Source: Sphingobacterium hotanense
GTDB lineage: Bacteria; Bacteroidota; Bacteroidia; Sphingobacteriales; Sphingobacteriaceae
Direction of reading: 5' to 3'
DNA: 64,000 nucleotides
Assembly (NCBI RefSeq): GCF_008274825.1
Contig: NZ_CP030848.1
Span: forward strand, 1,054,001-1,118,000
A model generated the notes under the pieces. It worked only from the letters and a program-made list of their open reading frames with translations. It was not told where the DNA came from and ran no database searches. A program made the translations under genes and the position numbers. Below are positions 36,116 to 45,040 of this stretch, piece by piece (the stretch's first letter is position 1; every line of letters begins with the position of its first letter).

Positions 36116-36631
36116 ATGACCAATAGAGCTAGAAAAATAGTTATCGCAATTGCGATCGCATTTCTCTTGTATGCTGTCTTTGCAAAGCATTATAATATTG
36201 CAGTTTATATCTTCGGAGGTATCGCCTACTTGGTATGGAGTTACCTGAAAGAGGGGACTGTATATTTAGCGACGCAAGCATTTCATAAGCAAGATTATGA
36301 AAAAACAAAACGCCTTTTAGCGGAGATTAAGAACCCAGATCGACTTCGTAAGGGTCGCAGAAACTTCTACGAGTTTATGATGGGCAATATTTTGTTGAAG
36401 GAGGAAAAGATTGAAGAAGCGGAGTATCATTTTCAATTGGCATCGCGTTTGCCTTGGCGTCGCGACCATGAAAAGGGTATGGTGCTTATCAATTTGGCGA
36501 GCATCAACTTGCGCAAGAAAGAATACGATAGGGTAGAAGGTTATGTGGACGCGGCAGAGAAGTTGAAGCTGACAGCAAGACAACAGTCTATTCTAGAAAA
36601 AATAAAAAACGAAGTAAATAAACATAAATAG
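36116..36631 (+). CDS. Membrane-anchored TPR-like protein
   Basis: 171 aa. Two hydrophobic helices (about residues 8-24 and 26-44) followed by a soluble helical domain of tetratricopeptide type (YEFMMGNILLKEEKIEEAEYHFQLASRL near 82; MVLINLASINLRKKEYDRVEGYVDAAEKL near 120). No enzymatic motif. Its TAG stop overlaps the GTG start of hemE by one base, so it is cotranscribed with the two-component system and hemE. Confidence 0.65.
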   Translation: MTNRARKIVIAIAIAFLLYAVFAKHYNIAVYIFGGIAYLVWSYLKEGTVYLATQAFHKQDYEKTKRLLAEIKNPDRLRKGRRNFYEFMMGNILLKEEKIEEAEYHFQLASRLPWRRDHEKGMVLINLASINLRKKEYDRVEGYVDAAEKLKLTARQQSILEKIKNEVNKHK

Positions 36632-37665
36632 TGAACAATTCATTGAAGAACGATCTTTTGATTCGTGCTGCATTATCGCAGCCTACGGAAAGACCTCCTG
36701 TGTGGATGATGAGACAGGCAGGCAGATTTATGAAAGAGTATTGGGAAATTAAGAACAAATATTCTTTCCTAGAGATGTGCAAAACGCCTGAAATTGCGGC
36801 GGATGTAACCATGTTGCCGATTGATTTGCTAGATGTGGATGCGGCGATTTTATTCTCCGATATCCTAGTGACAGCAGAGGCGATGGGTGGCGACTTGTCT
36901 TTCGAGCAAGGTGTGGGTCCAAGATTTTCTAACCCGGTTAGAAATCTGCAGGATGCAGAAAAACTTTCGGTAGATTGTTTAGATCGCTTGCAATATGTTG
37001 GCGACGCCATCAAGGTTATCCAACAACGTTTGGACGGCAAAGTGCCATTGATTGGTTTCGCCGGGGCGCCTTTCACTATCTTAAGTTATTTGGTTGAAGG
37101 TGGTTCTTCTAAGGATTTCAAATTGACAAAAACCTTGTTGAACAACCAACCTGAGTTGGCACATTACATTTTGCAAAAAATTGCTGATGTGACCATCGAG
37201 TATTTAAATATGCAGGTTGACGCAGGCGTAAATGCTTTGCAGTTGTTTGATAGCTGGGCTTTGGCGCTTTCATGGAATGACTATCAAGAGTTTTCGCACA
37301 AATACAATAAGTACATTCTTTCTAAATTGAAAAGAACGGTTCCGGTGATTTCTTTCTGTAAAGGAAGTTCTGTTTTTGCGCCATTAATGGCCGAAGCACA
37401 ACCGGATGTCGTATCAGTAGATTGGAATGCAGACTTATTGAACATTAAAAAATCGCTTCCAGCAGGTATGGCGGTTCAAGGTAACTTAGATCCGTTCGTA
37501 TTATATGCTGACAAACCGGTGATCAAGAAAAAGATTCTTGATCTATTCGAGCGTATGCGCGGTGAAGACGGCTTTATTTTTAACTTGGGCCACGGTATCA
37601 TGCCGGATATCCCATTTGATAACGTCAAATTCGCGGTGGAAACGATTAAAGAGTATCGCTATTAA
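36631..37665 (+). CDS. hemE: Uroporphyrinogen decarboxylase
   Basis: 344 aa. PVWMMRQAGRFMKEY near residue 23 (catalytic/substrate-binding Arg), ILFSDILVTAEAMG (Asp), GFAGAPFTILSYLVEGG near 143, LQLFDSWALALSW near 207, NLGHGIMPDIPFDNV near 322. It decarboxylates uroporphyrinogen III to coproporphyrinogen III in heme synthesis. The start is GTG, overlapping the preceding stop (TAGTG). Confidence 0.95.
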   Translation: MNNSLKNDLLIRAALSQPTERPPVWMMRQAGRFMKEYWEIKNKYSFLEMCKTPEIAADVTMLPIDLLDVDAAILFSDILVTAEAMGGDLSFEQGVGPRFSNPVRNLQDAEKLSVDCLDRLQYVGDAIKVIQQRLDGKVPLIGFAGAPFTILSYLVEGGSSKDFKLTKTLLNNQPELAHYILQKIADVTIEYLNMQVDAGVNALQLFDSWALALSWNDYQEFSHKYNKYILSKLKRTVPVISFCKGSSVFAPLMAEAQPDVVSVDWNADLLNIKKSLPAGMAVQGNLDPFVLYADKPVIKKKILDLFERMRGEDGFIFNLGHGIMPDIPFDNVKFAVETIKEYRY

Positions 37666-37684
37666 TTATCTCCATTTTAGATAG

Positions 37685-37718
37685 AAAGAGGAGCTGTGTG
37701 TATATGCAGCTCCTCTTT
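37685..37718 (+). terminator. Intrinsic terminator after hemE
   Basis: AAAGAGGAGCTG and CAGCTCCTCTTT form a 12-bp stem around a roughly 10-base loop, followed by a T-rich stretch. Confidence 0.85.
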
Positions 37719-37789
37719 GTCTTTATTCCTTACCTTCGCCTGTTATTTATTGGCTGATTAATTGTTATTTTTGAAGATATTATTTTAAT

Positions 37790-38341
37790 ATGCTCTATCT
37801 ATACGCGAAAGCGATACATATAATCTTTGTCGTATGCTGGATGGCGGGTTTGTTCTACATGCCGCGTTTGTTTATCTATCATACCGAGGCGAAATCTAAA
37901 TCTCCTGTGGAATATCAGGTCTTGCACAAGCAATTTACGATTATGGAAAATAGGCTTTGGTGGGTCATCACGACGCCTGCTATGTATATTACCGTTGTTT
38001 CTGCACTTTTGATGCTCTATATCAATCCAGGATTATTGTCGATGGGATGGATGCATATCAAATTGACTTTTGTGGCTGGGTTGATCGCCTACCATTTTAT
38101 CAGTCAGCAGATGATGTTCAAGTTGCGTGATGAAAAGCTTACCTGGACGTCGAATAAGCTTCGTATGTGGAACGAAGTGTCTACATTGATACTCTTTGCT
38201 ATTGTATTTTTAGTGGTGCTCAAATCGTCGCTAAATTGGATATTTGGGGTGATGGGCCTATTAGGCTTAAGCATTTTATTGATGATATTGATAAAGCTTT
38301 ACAAGAAGTACCGAAAGGCGAAGGGTGAAAAAGTCGATTAA
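37790..38341 (+). CDS. hemJ: Protoporphyrinogen oxidase HemJ (CopD-family membrane protein)
   Basis: 183 aa with four or five transmembrane helices. KAIHIIFVVCWMAGLFYMPR near residue 7 carries the conserved His and the family motif W-x-A-G-x-F-Y-x-P-R-L-F; KLTFVAGLIAYHF near 90 carries the conserved Lys. HemJ oxidises protoporphyrinogen IX. Adjacency to hemE supports the call. -7 box TATTTTTG at 37766-37773. Confidence 0.85.
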   Translation: MLYLYAKAIHIIFVVCWMAGLFYMPRLFIYHTEAKSKSPVEYQVLHKQFTIMENRLWWVITTPAMYITVVSALLMLYINPGLLSMGWMHIKLTFVAGLIAYHFISQQMMFKLRDEKLTWTSNKLRMWNEVSTLILFAIVFLVVLKSSLNWIFGVMGLLGLSILLMILIKLYKKYRKAKGEKVD

Positions 38342-38350
38342 AACAGTCAT

Positions 38351-38857
38351 ATGAGATATGTACTATTATTTTTTTGCAGTTTACTAGGCCTAAGTTCTGT
38401 ACAAGCGCAGGATCATAATTGGGCATTTGGATTTTACGGCGATGTGCAGTTGGAAGACCCTTCCTACAACGGCAGTTTTGGTGTTCAGGGAAAGTACGAT
38501 ATCGGAAATTACCAAGCGTTGCAAGCACAGGTGCATGGACGTGGCGATTTTGTTGCGGTAGGCGCAGACTATCTTTTCAACCTGCTGAATAAAGAGAAGT
38601 CTAGTTTCAATGTGTTCTTAGGTGGGGGATTTAGCCAAGAATTCTATACCTATGATATGACGGTGATTGAAGGGGAAACACAGCCTGTCCGTACCAAGGA
38701 TAACTTTTCCGTTGCGAATGGACAAGCTGGTTTGAGTTATTATTTTGCTCCGGTTCAGCTATCGCTTTATGCGGGATACAAATTAAAGTATCAGTTCAAA
38801 AACGAAGTGACGGAGCCGAATTATGTAATGTTTGGATTACGCTATCATATCTGGTAA
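38351..38857 (+). CDS. Small outer membrane beta-barrel protein, unknown function
   Basis: 168 aa. Signal peptide (about residues 1-19, ending VQAQ). The mature part alternates hydrophobic and polar residues with Gly/aromatic strands (FNVFLGGGFSQEFYTYDM, LSLYAGYKLKYQF) and ends in the aromatic-rich YHIW, as an 8-strand barrel would. It lies 9 bp after hemJ and overlaps the convergent aldehyde dehydrogenase gene by 13 bp. Confidence 0.6.
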   Translation: MRYVLLFFCSLLGLSSVQAQDHNWAFGFYGDVQLEDPSYNGSFGVQGKYDIGNYQALQAQVHGRGDFVAVGADYLFNLLNKEKSSFNVFLGGGFSQEFYTYDMTVIEGETQPVRTKDNFSVANGQAGLSYYFAPVQLSLYAGYKLKYQFKNEVTEPNYVMFGLRYHIW

Positions 38858-40281
38858 CCAAAGCACATATATTTCACTTCGATATATTCGTCTAAGCCGT
38901 ATTTAGAACCTTCTCTTCCTAATCCTGATTCTTTCACTCCACCGAAAGGTGCTGCGGCATTGGAAATAAGACCTGCATTGATTCCCACCATACCGGCTTC
39001 TAATTGCTCCGCGACGCGGAAACAGCGAGTGACATTGTCGCTATAGAAATAGGATGCTAAACCAAACGGTGTATCATTGGCTAATTTTATCACCTCTTTT
39101 TCCGTCTTGAACCTGAATAGTGCACAGATGGGGCCGAAAGTTTCTTCTTCTGCAATGATGCTATCATGTGGGACATCTAGCAATACTGTCGGTTCGAAGA
39201 AGTTGCCTTTTATGGCTTTTCCACCGGTTGCAATAGTTGCGCCTTTCTCTGTGGCATCTTTCACATGATGTATTACTTTTTCTAAACCTTCAGGATTAAT
39301 AAGTGGGCCCACTTGCGTGGTTTTCTTCAAGCCATCTCCAACTTCAAGTTTCTTTACCGCTGCCGTCAATTTCTTTGCAAATTCATCATAAACGTCATCT
39401 TGCACATAGAATCGATTGATAGAAACGCAGGTTTGTCCGGTATTTCGGAATTTGCCGGCGATAGCACCTTCGACTGCTTTATCGATATCTGCATCGTCAA
39501 AGACGATAAATGGCGCATTCCCACCTAATTCCAAAGAGATGCGTTTGATACTAGATGCTGCCTGCGACATCAGCGTTTTACCTACTGCGGTAGATCCGGT
39601 AAAGGATATCTTCCGAACAAGCGGATTAGTTGCCATCTCTTCGCCCAAACCACGACTGTCTTTCGACGTGATAACATTGAGGACGCCCTTAGGGACTCCG
39701 GCTTCTTCGGCAAGCTTAGCGAACGCAATGGCAGAGAAAGGTGTCTGCGAGGCTGGTTTAAGCACTACGGAGCATCCTGCGGCTAGGGCAGGAGCCACCT
39801 TGCGGGTAATCATCGCCAATGGGAAGTTCCATGGGGTTATTGCAGCAACTACACCAACACCTTGCTTAATGGTCTGCATTCTGTTGTTTCCGGCCGTTGA
39901 GGGGATTGTTTCGCCATAGGCGCGCTTTGCTTCTTCCGAAAACCACTCGACGAATGAGTTGGCATAATCGACTTCGGTTTGTGATTCCTTGATCGGCTTG
40001 CCACTTTCCAGGGTCATGATTTCGGCGAGTTCGTCCCGGCGCTCGTTGATTAGGTCGAAGAGGCGTCGTAGTATTCTCGAACGTTCGCCTACTGCCGTAC
40101 CGCGCCATGTTAACCAGGCATCATGAGCGGCCTTGATATATTTCTTTGCATCTTTTACCGACAGATCCGGTAGAACGCCTACGGGTTTCTGGGTAGAAGG
40201 ATTGATGATTTCAAAAGTCTTATCGGCTGTAATAAAGGCACCATTGAAATAGGCCTTCTCTATCAATAGGGTATTTTTCAT
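38845..40281 (-). CDS. gabD: NAD(P)-dependent succinate-semialdehyde dehydrogenase-like aldehyde dehydrogenase
   Basis: 478 aa. Aldehyde dehydrogenase fold: ITPWNFPLAMITRKVAPALAAG near 147, SFTGSTAVGK near 226 (cofactor Gly), LELGGNAPFIVF near 250 (catalytic Glu), FRNTGQTCVSINRF near 281 (catalytic Cys), EETFGPI near 382. Closest by eye to GabD. It oxidises succinic semialdehyde to succinate; no other GABA gene is adjacent, so other semialdehydes are possible. The 3' end overlaps the convergent gene. Confidence 0.82.
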   Translation of the reverse strand: MKNTLLIEKAYFNGAFITADKTFEIINPSTQKPVGVLPDLSVKDAKKYIKAAHDAWLTWRGTAVGERSRILRRLFDLINERRDELAEIMTLESGKPIKESQTEVDYANSFVEWFSEEAKRAYGETIPSTAGNNRMQTIKQGVGVVAAITPWNFPLAMITRKVAPALAAGCSVVLKPASQTPFSAIAFAKLAEEAGVPKGVLNVITSKDSRGLGEEMATNPLVRKISFTGSTAVGKTLMSQAASSIKRISLELGGNAPFIVFDDADIDKAVEGAIAGKFRNTGQTCVSINRFYVQDDVYDEFAKKLTAAVKKLEVGDGLKKTTQVGPLINPEGLEKVIHHVKDATEKGATIATGGKAIKGNFFEPTVLLDVPHDSIIAEEETFGPICALFRFKTEKEVIKLANDTPFGLASYFYSDNVTRCFRVAEQLEAGMVGINAGLISNAAAPFGGVKESGLGREGSKYGLDEYIEVKYMCFGYQI

Positions 40282-40371
40282 GATCTCTTTTTCTTAGCAA
40301 CGTATGAATCAAGGATTTGTTCATATCCGATGCTGATTTGGAATAAAGCTAAAACTTAGGGTATTATATTA

Positions 40372-40400
40372 ATAGAAAAGGAGGATGTTTAATCCTCCTC
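40372..40400 (-). terminator. Intrinsic terminator after ribBA
   Basis: Minus strand: GGAGGAT, 5 bases, ATCCTCC with a short U-rich tail (A-run at 40376-40379 on plus), 10 bp after the ribBA stop. Confidence 0.75.
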
Positions 40401-40409
40401 TTAATATGC

Positions 40410-41621
40410 TTATAAGTTGCTTAGGGTGTGACCCATGCGGTCTCTTTTTGTTTTCAAGTAGTTTTCGTTGAACTGATTGGGTTGGATTTCAATTGGCACA
40501 TTTTCTACCACTTCTAATCCGTAGCCGATAAGTCCAGCTCGTTTGCTTGGATTATTTGATAACAAGCGCATTTTCGTAACGCCCATATAACGAAGGATTT
40601 GTGCTCCAACGCCATAATCTCTTAAATCTGGTTTGAAACCCAGTTCGATATTAGCATCTACCGTATCAGAACCCTGCTCTTGGAGTTTGTAAGCATGAAG
40701 CTTGTTAACCAAGCCAATTCCTCTACCTTCTTGGTTCATATAAACGATAATACCTTTACCTTCTTTCTGGATGATCTCCATTGATTTGTGTAATTGTGGT
40801 CCACAATCACAACGGCATGAACCGAATATATCACCTGTAACACATGAGCTATGAACGCGGACAAGGACAGGTTCGTCCTCATTCCATTCCCCTTTGTATA
40901 AGGCTAAGTGCTGCTCACCGGTATTTTTCTGCGTAAATGCTTTCATTTTGAAGTCACCCCATTCCGTAGGCATCTCGACAGTAACCTCTTCTTTGATTAA
41001 GGTGTCATGTTTCAAACGGTACTCGATAAGGTCTTCAATGCTGATGATTTTTAAATCAAAACGTTCAGCTACCTTGATCAAATCAGGTAGGCGAGCCATT
41101 TCTCCATCGTCTTTAAGGATTTCGACCAATACGCCTGCAGGTTCAAAACCCGCTAAGCGCGCTAAGTCTACCGATGCTTCAGTATGACCTGTTCTACGAA
41201 GAACACCGCCATCTTTAGCGATCAATGGAAAGATATGTCCCGGACGTCCTAACTCCTCTGGGCGGATATTGGGATCGATTAATGCTTTGATTGTTTTTGA
41301 ACGATCGGATGCGGAGATACCAGTTGTACATCCATAACCCTGTAGATCGACAGATACGGTAAAGTTTGTTTCATAAACAGCCGTATTGTTGTTGACCATT
41401 AAGCCTAGGTTCAACTCACGACAACGCTCTTCGGTCAATGGTGCACATACAAGCCCACGTCCGTGAGTGGCCATAAAGTTGATAATTTCTGGCGTCGCAT
41501 TGCGCGCAGCAGTTACGAAGTCGCCTTCGTTTTCACGATCTTCATCATCTACGACGATTATGACTTTTCCAGCTTTGATATCCTCAATAGCTTCCTCTAT
41601 CGTGTTTAATTTAATTTCCAT
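40410..41621 (-). CDS. ribBA: Bifunctional 3,4-dihydroxy-2-butanone-4-phosphate synthase / GTP cyclohydrolase II
   Basis: 403 aa from MEIKLN. N-terminal Rib[14 protein letters not shown] near residue 21, [13 protein letters not shown] near 94, HIFPL near 139, [16 protein letters not shown] near 150. C-terminal Rib[20 protein letters not shown] (Zn Cys triad) near 253, [10 protein letters not shown] near 298. It makes both substrates that feed riboflavin synthesis. In-frame Met codons upstream (to 41663) overlap the promoter box and are rejected. No FMN riboswitch is visible in the short leader. Confidence 0.95.
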   Translation of the reverse strand: MEIKLNTIEEAIEDIKAGKVIIVVDDEDRENEGDFVTAARNATPEIINFMATHGRGLVCAPLTEERCRELNLGLMVNNNTAVYETNFTVSVDLQGYGCTTGISASDRSKTIKALIDPNIRPEELGRPGHIFPLIAKDGGVLRRTGHTEASVDLARLAGFEPAGVLVEILKDDGEMARLPDLIKVAERFDLKIISIEDLIEYRLKHDTLIKEEVTVEMPTEWGDFKMKAFTQKNTGEQHLALYKGEWNEDEPVLVRVHSSCVTGDIFGSCRCDCGPQLHKSMEIIQKEGKGIIVYMNQEGRGIGLVNKLHAYKLQEQGSDTVDANIELGFKPDLRDYGVGAQILRYMGVTKMRLLSNNPSKRAGLIGYGLEVVENVPIEIQPNQFNENYLKTKRDRMGHTLSNL

Positions 41622-41640
41622 TCTGTAGTAAATATCAGTA

Positions 41641-41648
41641 CAAAGGTA
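41641..41648 (-). promoter_or_regulatory. Candidate -7 box of the ribBA promoter
   Basis: Minus strand TACCTTTG (TAnnTTTG), 19 bp before the ribBA ATG. Confidence 0.45.
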
Positions 41649-41691
41649 GGGCATATCATGCATTATTTTATTAATATGCTGTCATAATATA

Positions 41692-43155
41692 CTAGCCTTT
41701 GCTATAATCGGTTTTCTTTTTTCTATTAAAAAATGCGACAATACGTTTCCATAGGGCTTCGGCTTTCAGTTTATACTGATCGGCATCGAATAGTTTGGAG
41801 TCGGTAGTTGATTTGTAAGTCAGGAAGATAGCTAGCGGCGTGAGCACAATGATAGCCATCCACATGCCCCACATTGGTGTTAAGCTAGCGTCTTTCGCTG
41901 CTTTCTCTGCCAGCGTTGCAATAACGTGGTAAATAAGGAAGAAGATAATCGCCATAACCACAGGTAGGCCAAGACCGCCTTTACGGATAATAGCCCCTAA
42001 GGGAGCTCCAATACCGAACAAGAGCAAACAGGATACCGCCAATGTAAACTTCCGGTGCCATTCTATATCATAGCGAATGTCTTTCTCCTTGTAAGGAGCG
42101 TATTCCATCTGCTTATTCACCGCAAGGTCTTTTACCTGACGAGCCTGATTTAATGCATTATTTAGGGCCATTCTATACTGCTCTTTCGTGGCAATATCAT
42201 CTAGATGGATATTTGCTTTGCTTGCAGGAGGTTTGCCGTTCTGGAAATAGGAAGAATAAAGATTGATATAACGTTTAGCCTCTAATGCATTGACCTGTTG
42301 TAAGCTGTCGATGTAAACGTGATTGGAATCAGAATATAAACGAAGCTGCTTCAAGTTCAACATCTGATGATGTGATTTGAAGAGATCCTGATCCGTTCGG
42401 TTCATATCAAAGGAACTCATGTCAAACTTAGTCGTCGTTTCCTTGAACCTAAATCGAGTAAACTGCTGTCTCGGATCATAACGCTTCGCGTTCTTCACCC
42501 GTGCATCTTCATAACGAACACCATCAATCAGCTTCAATACCATGTATCTGTTATCTGGCGAGTTCTGCACATAGCCTTCTTTTGCGAAGGTGACATTATC
42601 TGCAGTACCACCTGACTGATGTTGATAGATCATCATATCATAGAGCGTCGTACCGTCTTCGCTCTTTGCTTTTGCGCGAATAGAATAGCCCGGAATTGTA
42701 CTATTGAATACACCTGGTTTAATAAAGAAGTCGGCTTTTTTCTTACGGACATCATAAAGCAGCGAACCCATCTTTAGGTTTACCACCGGCAATATATAAT
42801 CCGAGAAGAAAAATGATCCGGCACTGAATAGTGCTACCACGACGAATAGCGGCGTCATTGCTTTCCGTAAGGAAACGCCAGCGGCTTTGATAGCCACGAG
42901 CTCATAGCTTTCGCCCAAGTTCCCGAACGTCATGATAGAAGATAGTAACATGGATAAGGGTAGAGCCATCGCTAACTGCACAGCGCATTGGTAGCTCAAT
43001 AGCTCTAAAATAACATACCATTGGAAGCCTTTTCCAATTAAGTCATCAATATACTTAAACAAGAAAAGCATCAATAATACAAACATCACAATGAAAAATG
43101 TGACCAAGAATGGTTTAATAAATGCTTGTAGAATTAATAAATGTATTTTCTTCAT
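41692..43155 (-). CDS. LptF/LptG-family permease (YjgP/YjgQ)
   Basis: 487 aa. Three N-terminal transmembrane helices (about 12-32, 55-80, 98-118), a large periplasmic beta-jellyroll region (about 125-350), and three C-terminal helices (about 375-470). LPLSMLLSSIMTFGNLGESYELVAIKAAG near residue 65 is the coupling region of the family. This is the lipopolysaccharide export permease of the LptBFG ABC complex; F versus G cannot be told. Promoter box TATCTTTG (minus) at 43212-43219. Confidence 0.88.
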   Translation of the reverse strand: MKKIHLLILQAFIKPFLVTFFIVMFVLLMLFLFKYIDDLIGKGFQWYVILELLSYQCAVQLAMALPLSMLLSSIMTFGNLGESYELVAIKAAGVSLRKAMTPLFVVVALFSAGSFFFSDYILPVVNLKMGSLLYDVRKKKADFFIKPGVFNSTIPGYSIRAKAKSEDGTTLYDMMIYQHQSGGTADNVTFAKEGYVQNSPDNRYMVLKLIDGVRYEDARVKNAKRYDPRQQFTRFRFKETTTKFDMSSFDMNRTDQDLFKSHHQMLNLKQLRLYSDSNHVYIDSLQQVNALEAKRYINLYSSYFQNGKPPASKANIHLDDIATKEQYRMALNNALNQARQVKDLAVNKQMEYAPYKEKDIRYDIEWHRKFTLAVSCLLLFGIGAPLGAIIRKGGLGLPVVMAIIFFLIYHVIATLAEKAAKDASLTPMWGMWMAIIVLTPLAIFLTYKSTTDSKLFDADQYKLKAEALWKRIVAFFNRKKKTDYSKG

Positions 43156-43321
43156 ATAAACCTATGCCTTCTAGGTAGAAAGTCAAAAGATTATTCGTCC
43201 TAGTTTATCCGCAAAGATACAATTTTTACGTCTTGAAATGTGTTAGAAAAACGTTAATGATCAATTGAGAATCGCAATTGTTAATGTAAAAGGTGGTGAA
43301 AAAGGAGAGGGGGAAAGATAT

Positions 43322-43344
43322 GCACCCCAACGGTCGTTGGGGTG
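43322..43344 (-). terminator. Palindrome after the START-like gene, probable terminator
   Basis: GCACCCCAACG and CGTTGGGGTGC form an 11-bp perfect stem with a one- to two-base centre. On minus it follows the START-like stop by 12 bp. The tail is only weakly U-rich. Confidence 0.6.
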
Positions 43345-43355
43345 CATCGTATGTT

Positions 43356-43733
43356 TTATGCGCCGATAACGCTTTGTAAGTATCCGATAGAATTATCCCA
43401 GATTTTCTTACGATCGTCGAGGTTGTCTTCTTTGACATAATCTGTTATGCTGAGTGCGACATCGTTTGTCAACTCGTCTTGCACGATTTCGATTTCGAAG
43501 AAATAAGGATCATCATCGATCCATTTGAATTTTACGCTCTTATTTTCTTTGACAGCAACGAGTTTTGCACGATGTGACTCGTTATCCCATACAAATTCAT
43601 ATATGCCGTCATGATAGTTTACATCGTCAGCAAACCATTGCGCCAGCTCATTTGGCTCCTGCAGGTAAGGAAATAAAATTCGAGGAGAAGAATTTAGTAC
43701 ATATTCTAAATCTAGTTTAATTTTTTCCGACAT
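43356..43733 (-). CDS. START-like domain protein (AHSA1/SRPBCC-type)
   Basis: 125 aa alpha/beta helix-grip protein. Starts SEKIKLDLEYVLNSSPRILFPYLQEPNELAQWFADDV, the usual AHSA1-like opening, and ends in a long helix (LDDRKKIWDNSIGYLQSVIG). A conserved single-copy protein in Bacteroidota; no ligand or partner is known to me. Confidence 0.75.
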   Translation of the reverse strand: MSEKIKLDLEYVLNSSPRILFPYLQEPNELAQWFADDVNYHDGIYEFVWDNESHRAKLVAVKENKSVKFKWIDDDPYFFEIEIVQDELTNDVALSITDYVKEDNLDDRKKIWDNSIGYLQSVIGA

Positions 43734-43773
43734 ATTTATTCAAAGTAGAAGTCTCTAACAATTTAAGTTCTTC

Positions 43774-43804
43774 AAGTGGGTATGTTTGCATACCTACTTT
43801 TTGT
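43774..43804. other. Hairpin in the 5' flank of the START-like gene
   Basis: AAGTGGGTATG and CATACCTACTT (one G-U) around TTTG, then five T on plus. There is no plus-strand gene ahead of it. It may be an antisense terminator or a leader structure of the minus-strand gene. The rest of 43734-44014 shows nothing I can name; a 62-codon open frame here is not gene-like. Confidence 0.35.
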
Positions 43805-44014
43805 AATATTAGCGAATAAAACTGTAATCCAAAAGTACGGCAGTATCTTTTTTTGCACATTAGAACGGTTATCAACAAGACGGCAGGAGGCTGTTTTTTA
43901 TAGGGTCTTCAAAATAGCGATCCAGATGCTAGATTCTATCTTTTTAATTATAAAATGGTTGTGAAGGAATGGAAAAATAAAGTAGAGAATTTGAATTATT
44001 TTATTCAAAATTTC

Positions 44015-44044
44015 TTTGAAACTTATTCCTTATTGCTATCTTTG
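44015..44044 (+). promoter_or_regulatory. Promoter of tRNA-Met
   Basis: TTTG at 44015-44018, 18-bp spacer, TATCTTTG at 44037-44044 (exact TAnnTTTG). The tRNA begins 14 bp after the box. Confidence 0.75.
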
Positions 44045-44057
44045 CATACCGAAAAAC

Positions 44058-44131
44058 GGCGGGGTAGCTCAGATGGTTAGAGCGCAGGATTCATAACCCT
44101 GAGGTCGGCAGTTCGATCCTGCTCCCCGCTA
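44058..44131 (+). tRNA. tRNA-Met (CAT anticodon)
   Basis: 74 nt cloverleaf: acceptor GGCGGGG with CCCCGCT, D-arm GCTCAGATGGTTAGAGC, anticodon loop TTCATAA, T-arm with TTCGATC, discriminator A; the CCA end is not encoded. The first pair is G-U, not the mismatched 1-72 pair of initiator tRNA, so elongator Met is likely. A lysidine-modified tRNA-Ile2 (also CAT) cannot be fully excluded. Confidence 0.93.
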
Positions 44132-44135
44132 CTGG

Positions 44136-44166
44136 AAAAAAGCTCATCGAAAGATGAGCTTTTTTA
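44136..44166 (+). terminator. tRNA-Met terminator
   Basis: AAAAAGCTCATC, GAAA loop, GATGAGCTTTTTT: 12-bp stem with T-run, directly after the tRNA. Confidence 0.9.
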
Positions 44167-44200
44167 GTATACATATTTCCCAGGAGAATTCATCTTTATC

Positions 44201-44917
44201 CTAAGATTGCGCCCAAACAAACTCGCAATTATCGAAGTCCATATTCTTCAAATCTTCTTTTGGAATCAATACGCTGAAAACTCCTTCATCATTAAATCCA
44301 TTCTCACCGATCTGCAGAAGTACAACTTTGTCGGAAAATGTAATTTCTTTAATCTCTTCATCCTGCAACTGGCAATTGGTATAAATTCCGAATATTTTTG
44401 ATTTTTCGGAACCAGAAAAGTAGCCCCAAACAAGACCGTCTTCATTTGTCTCTTCATCTTCGTCATCAGGTTCGTAATAGCGTTCTGCAAACGTTTCTGT
44501 ATCAGCAAATACTTGGTCAATTAAGATTCCAGTATAGAAATTGTCTTCATGTTCCTTGGTGATTCGAACTAATTGCTCGTTAGCAACATCTGCATAAATC
44601 ACTTTTCCAGTGTCGTTGAGTATTTCTGCAAAGAAGATAAGTTGACCTTTCTTAGGTAATAGCCCTGATTTGTCGAAGGGCGAGAATTTTGACAAATCCA
44701 ACTGTGCTGCAAATCTTAGATTATCTGGATGTTCAACTCCCGGAGGTAGATCAATAATTGGTCCGCCATATCGAGATTGCCCCAACGCGGCCTCTATTTC
44801 CGTGTGTTTCACAAAGTTCTCTGGCATCCAATCTTCGTGTTCCATTGATGCCGGATAATATTCTCTATTGTCTGCGGTGAAACTAATGATTTCAAAAATT
44901 TGCTCTTTCTGATCCAT
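44201..44917 (-). CDS. DUF1963 (YwqG-like) protein
   Basis: 238 aa acidic soluble protein. GQSRYGGPIIDLPPG near residue 45, LRFAAQLDLSKFSPFD near 67 and GLLPKKGQLIFFAE near 85 match the DUF1963 core; GYFSGSEKSKIFG and VVLLQIGENGFNDEGVFSVLIP follow. No catalytic residues are known for the family. It is common next to immunity or toxin loci, but nothing of the kind is seen here. Confidence 0.75.
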   Translation of the reverse strand: MDQKEQIFEIISFTADNREYYPASMEHEDWMPENFVKHTEIEAALGQSRYGGPIIDLPPGVEHPDNLRFAAQLDLSKFSPFDKSGLLPKKGQLIFFAEILNDTGKVIYADVANEQLVRITKEHEDNFYTGILIDQVFADTETFAERYYEPDDEDEETNEDGLVWGYFSGSEKSKIFGIYTNCQLQDEEIKEITFSDKVVLLQIGENGFNDEGVFSVLIPKEDLKNMDFDNCEFVWAQS

Positions 44918-44945
44918 GTGTCATTTGCTGTTATTTATATAAATA

Positions 44946-44988
44946 GATAGTCACTTTTGAAGTTGCATACGATTCAAAAGCGACTATC
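44946..44988. terminator. Long hairpin between the DUF1963 gene and the lipoprotein gene
   Basis: GATAGTC-a-CTTTTGAA pairs with TTCAAAAG-c-GACTATC: 15 pairs with one mismatch and an 11-base loop. On minus it follows the lipoprotein gene by about 52 bp; the tail is AT-rich but not a U-run. Confidence 0.5.
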
Positions 44989-45040
44989 CTATTAAGTCAA
45001 ACAATAATAATATGATTCAGTTTGCTAATCGCCAATATCC

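Noticed and set aside
41622..41691. FMN riboswitch upstream of ribBA
   Set aside because: The leader is only about 13 nt after the promoter box and lacks the conserved RFN structure.
43776..43964. 62-codon plus-strand frame upstream of tRNA-Met
   Set aside because: It starts inside a hairpin and has no recognisable promoter, family or conserved feature.
44201..44917. Immunity or anti-phage role for the DUF1963 protein
   Set aside because: No toxin, effector or defence gene is adjacent; the fold alone is not evidence.
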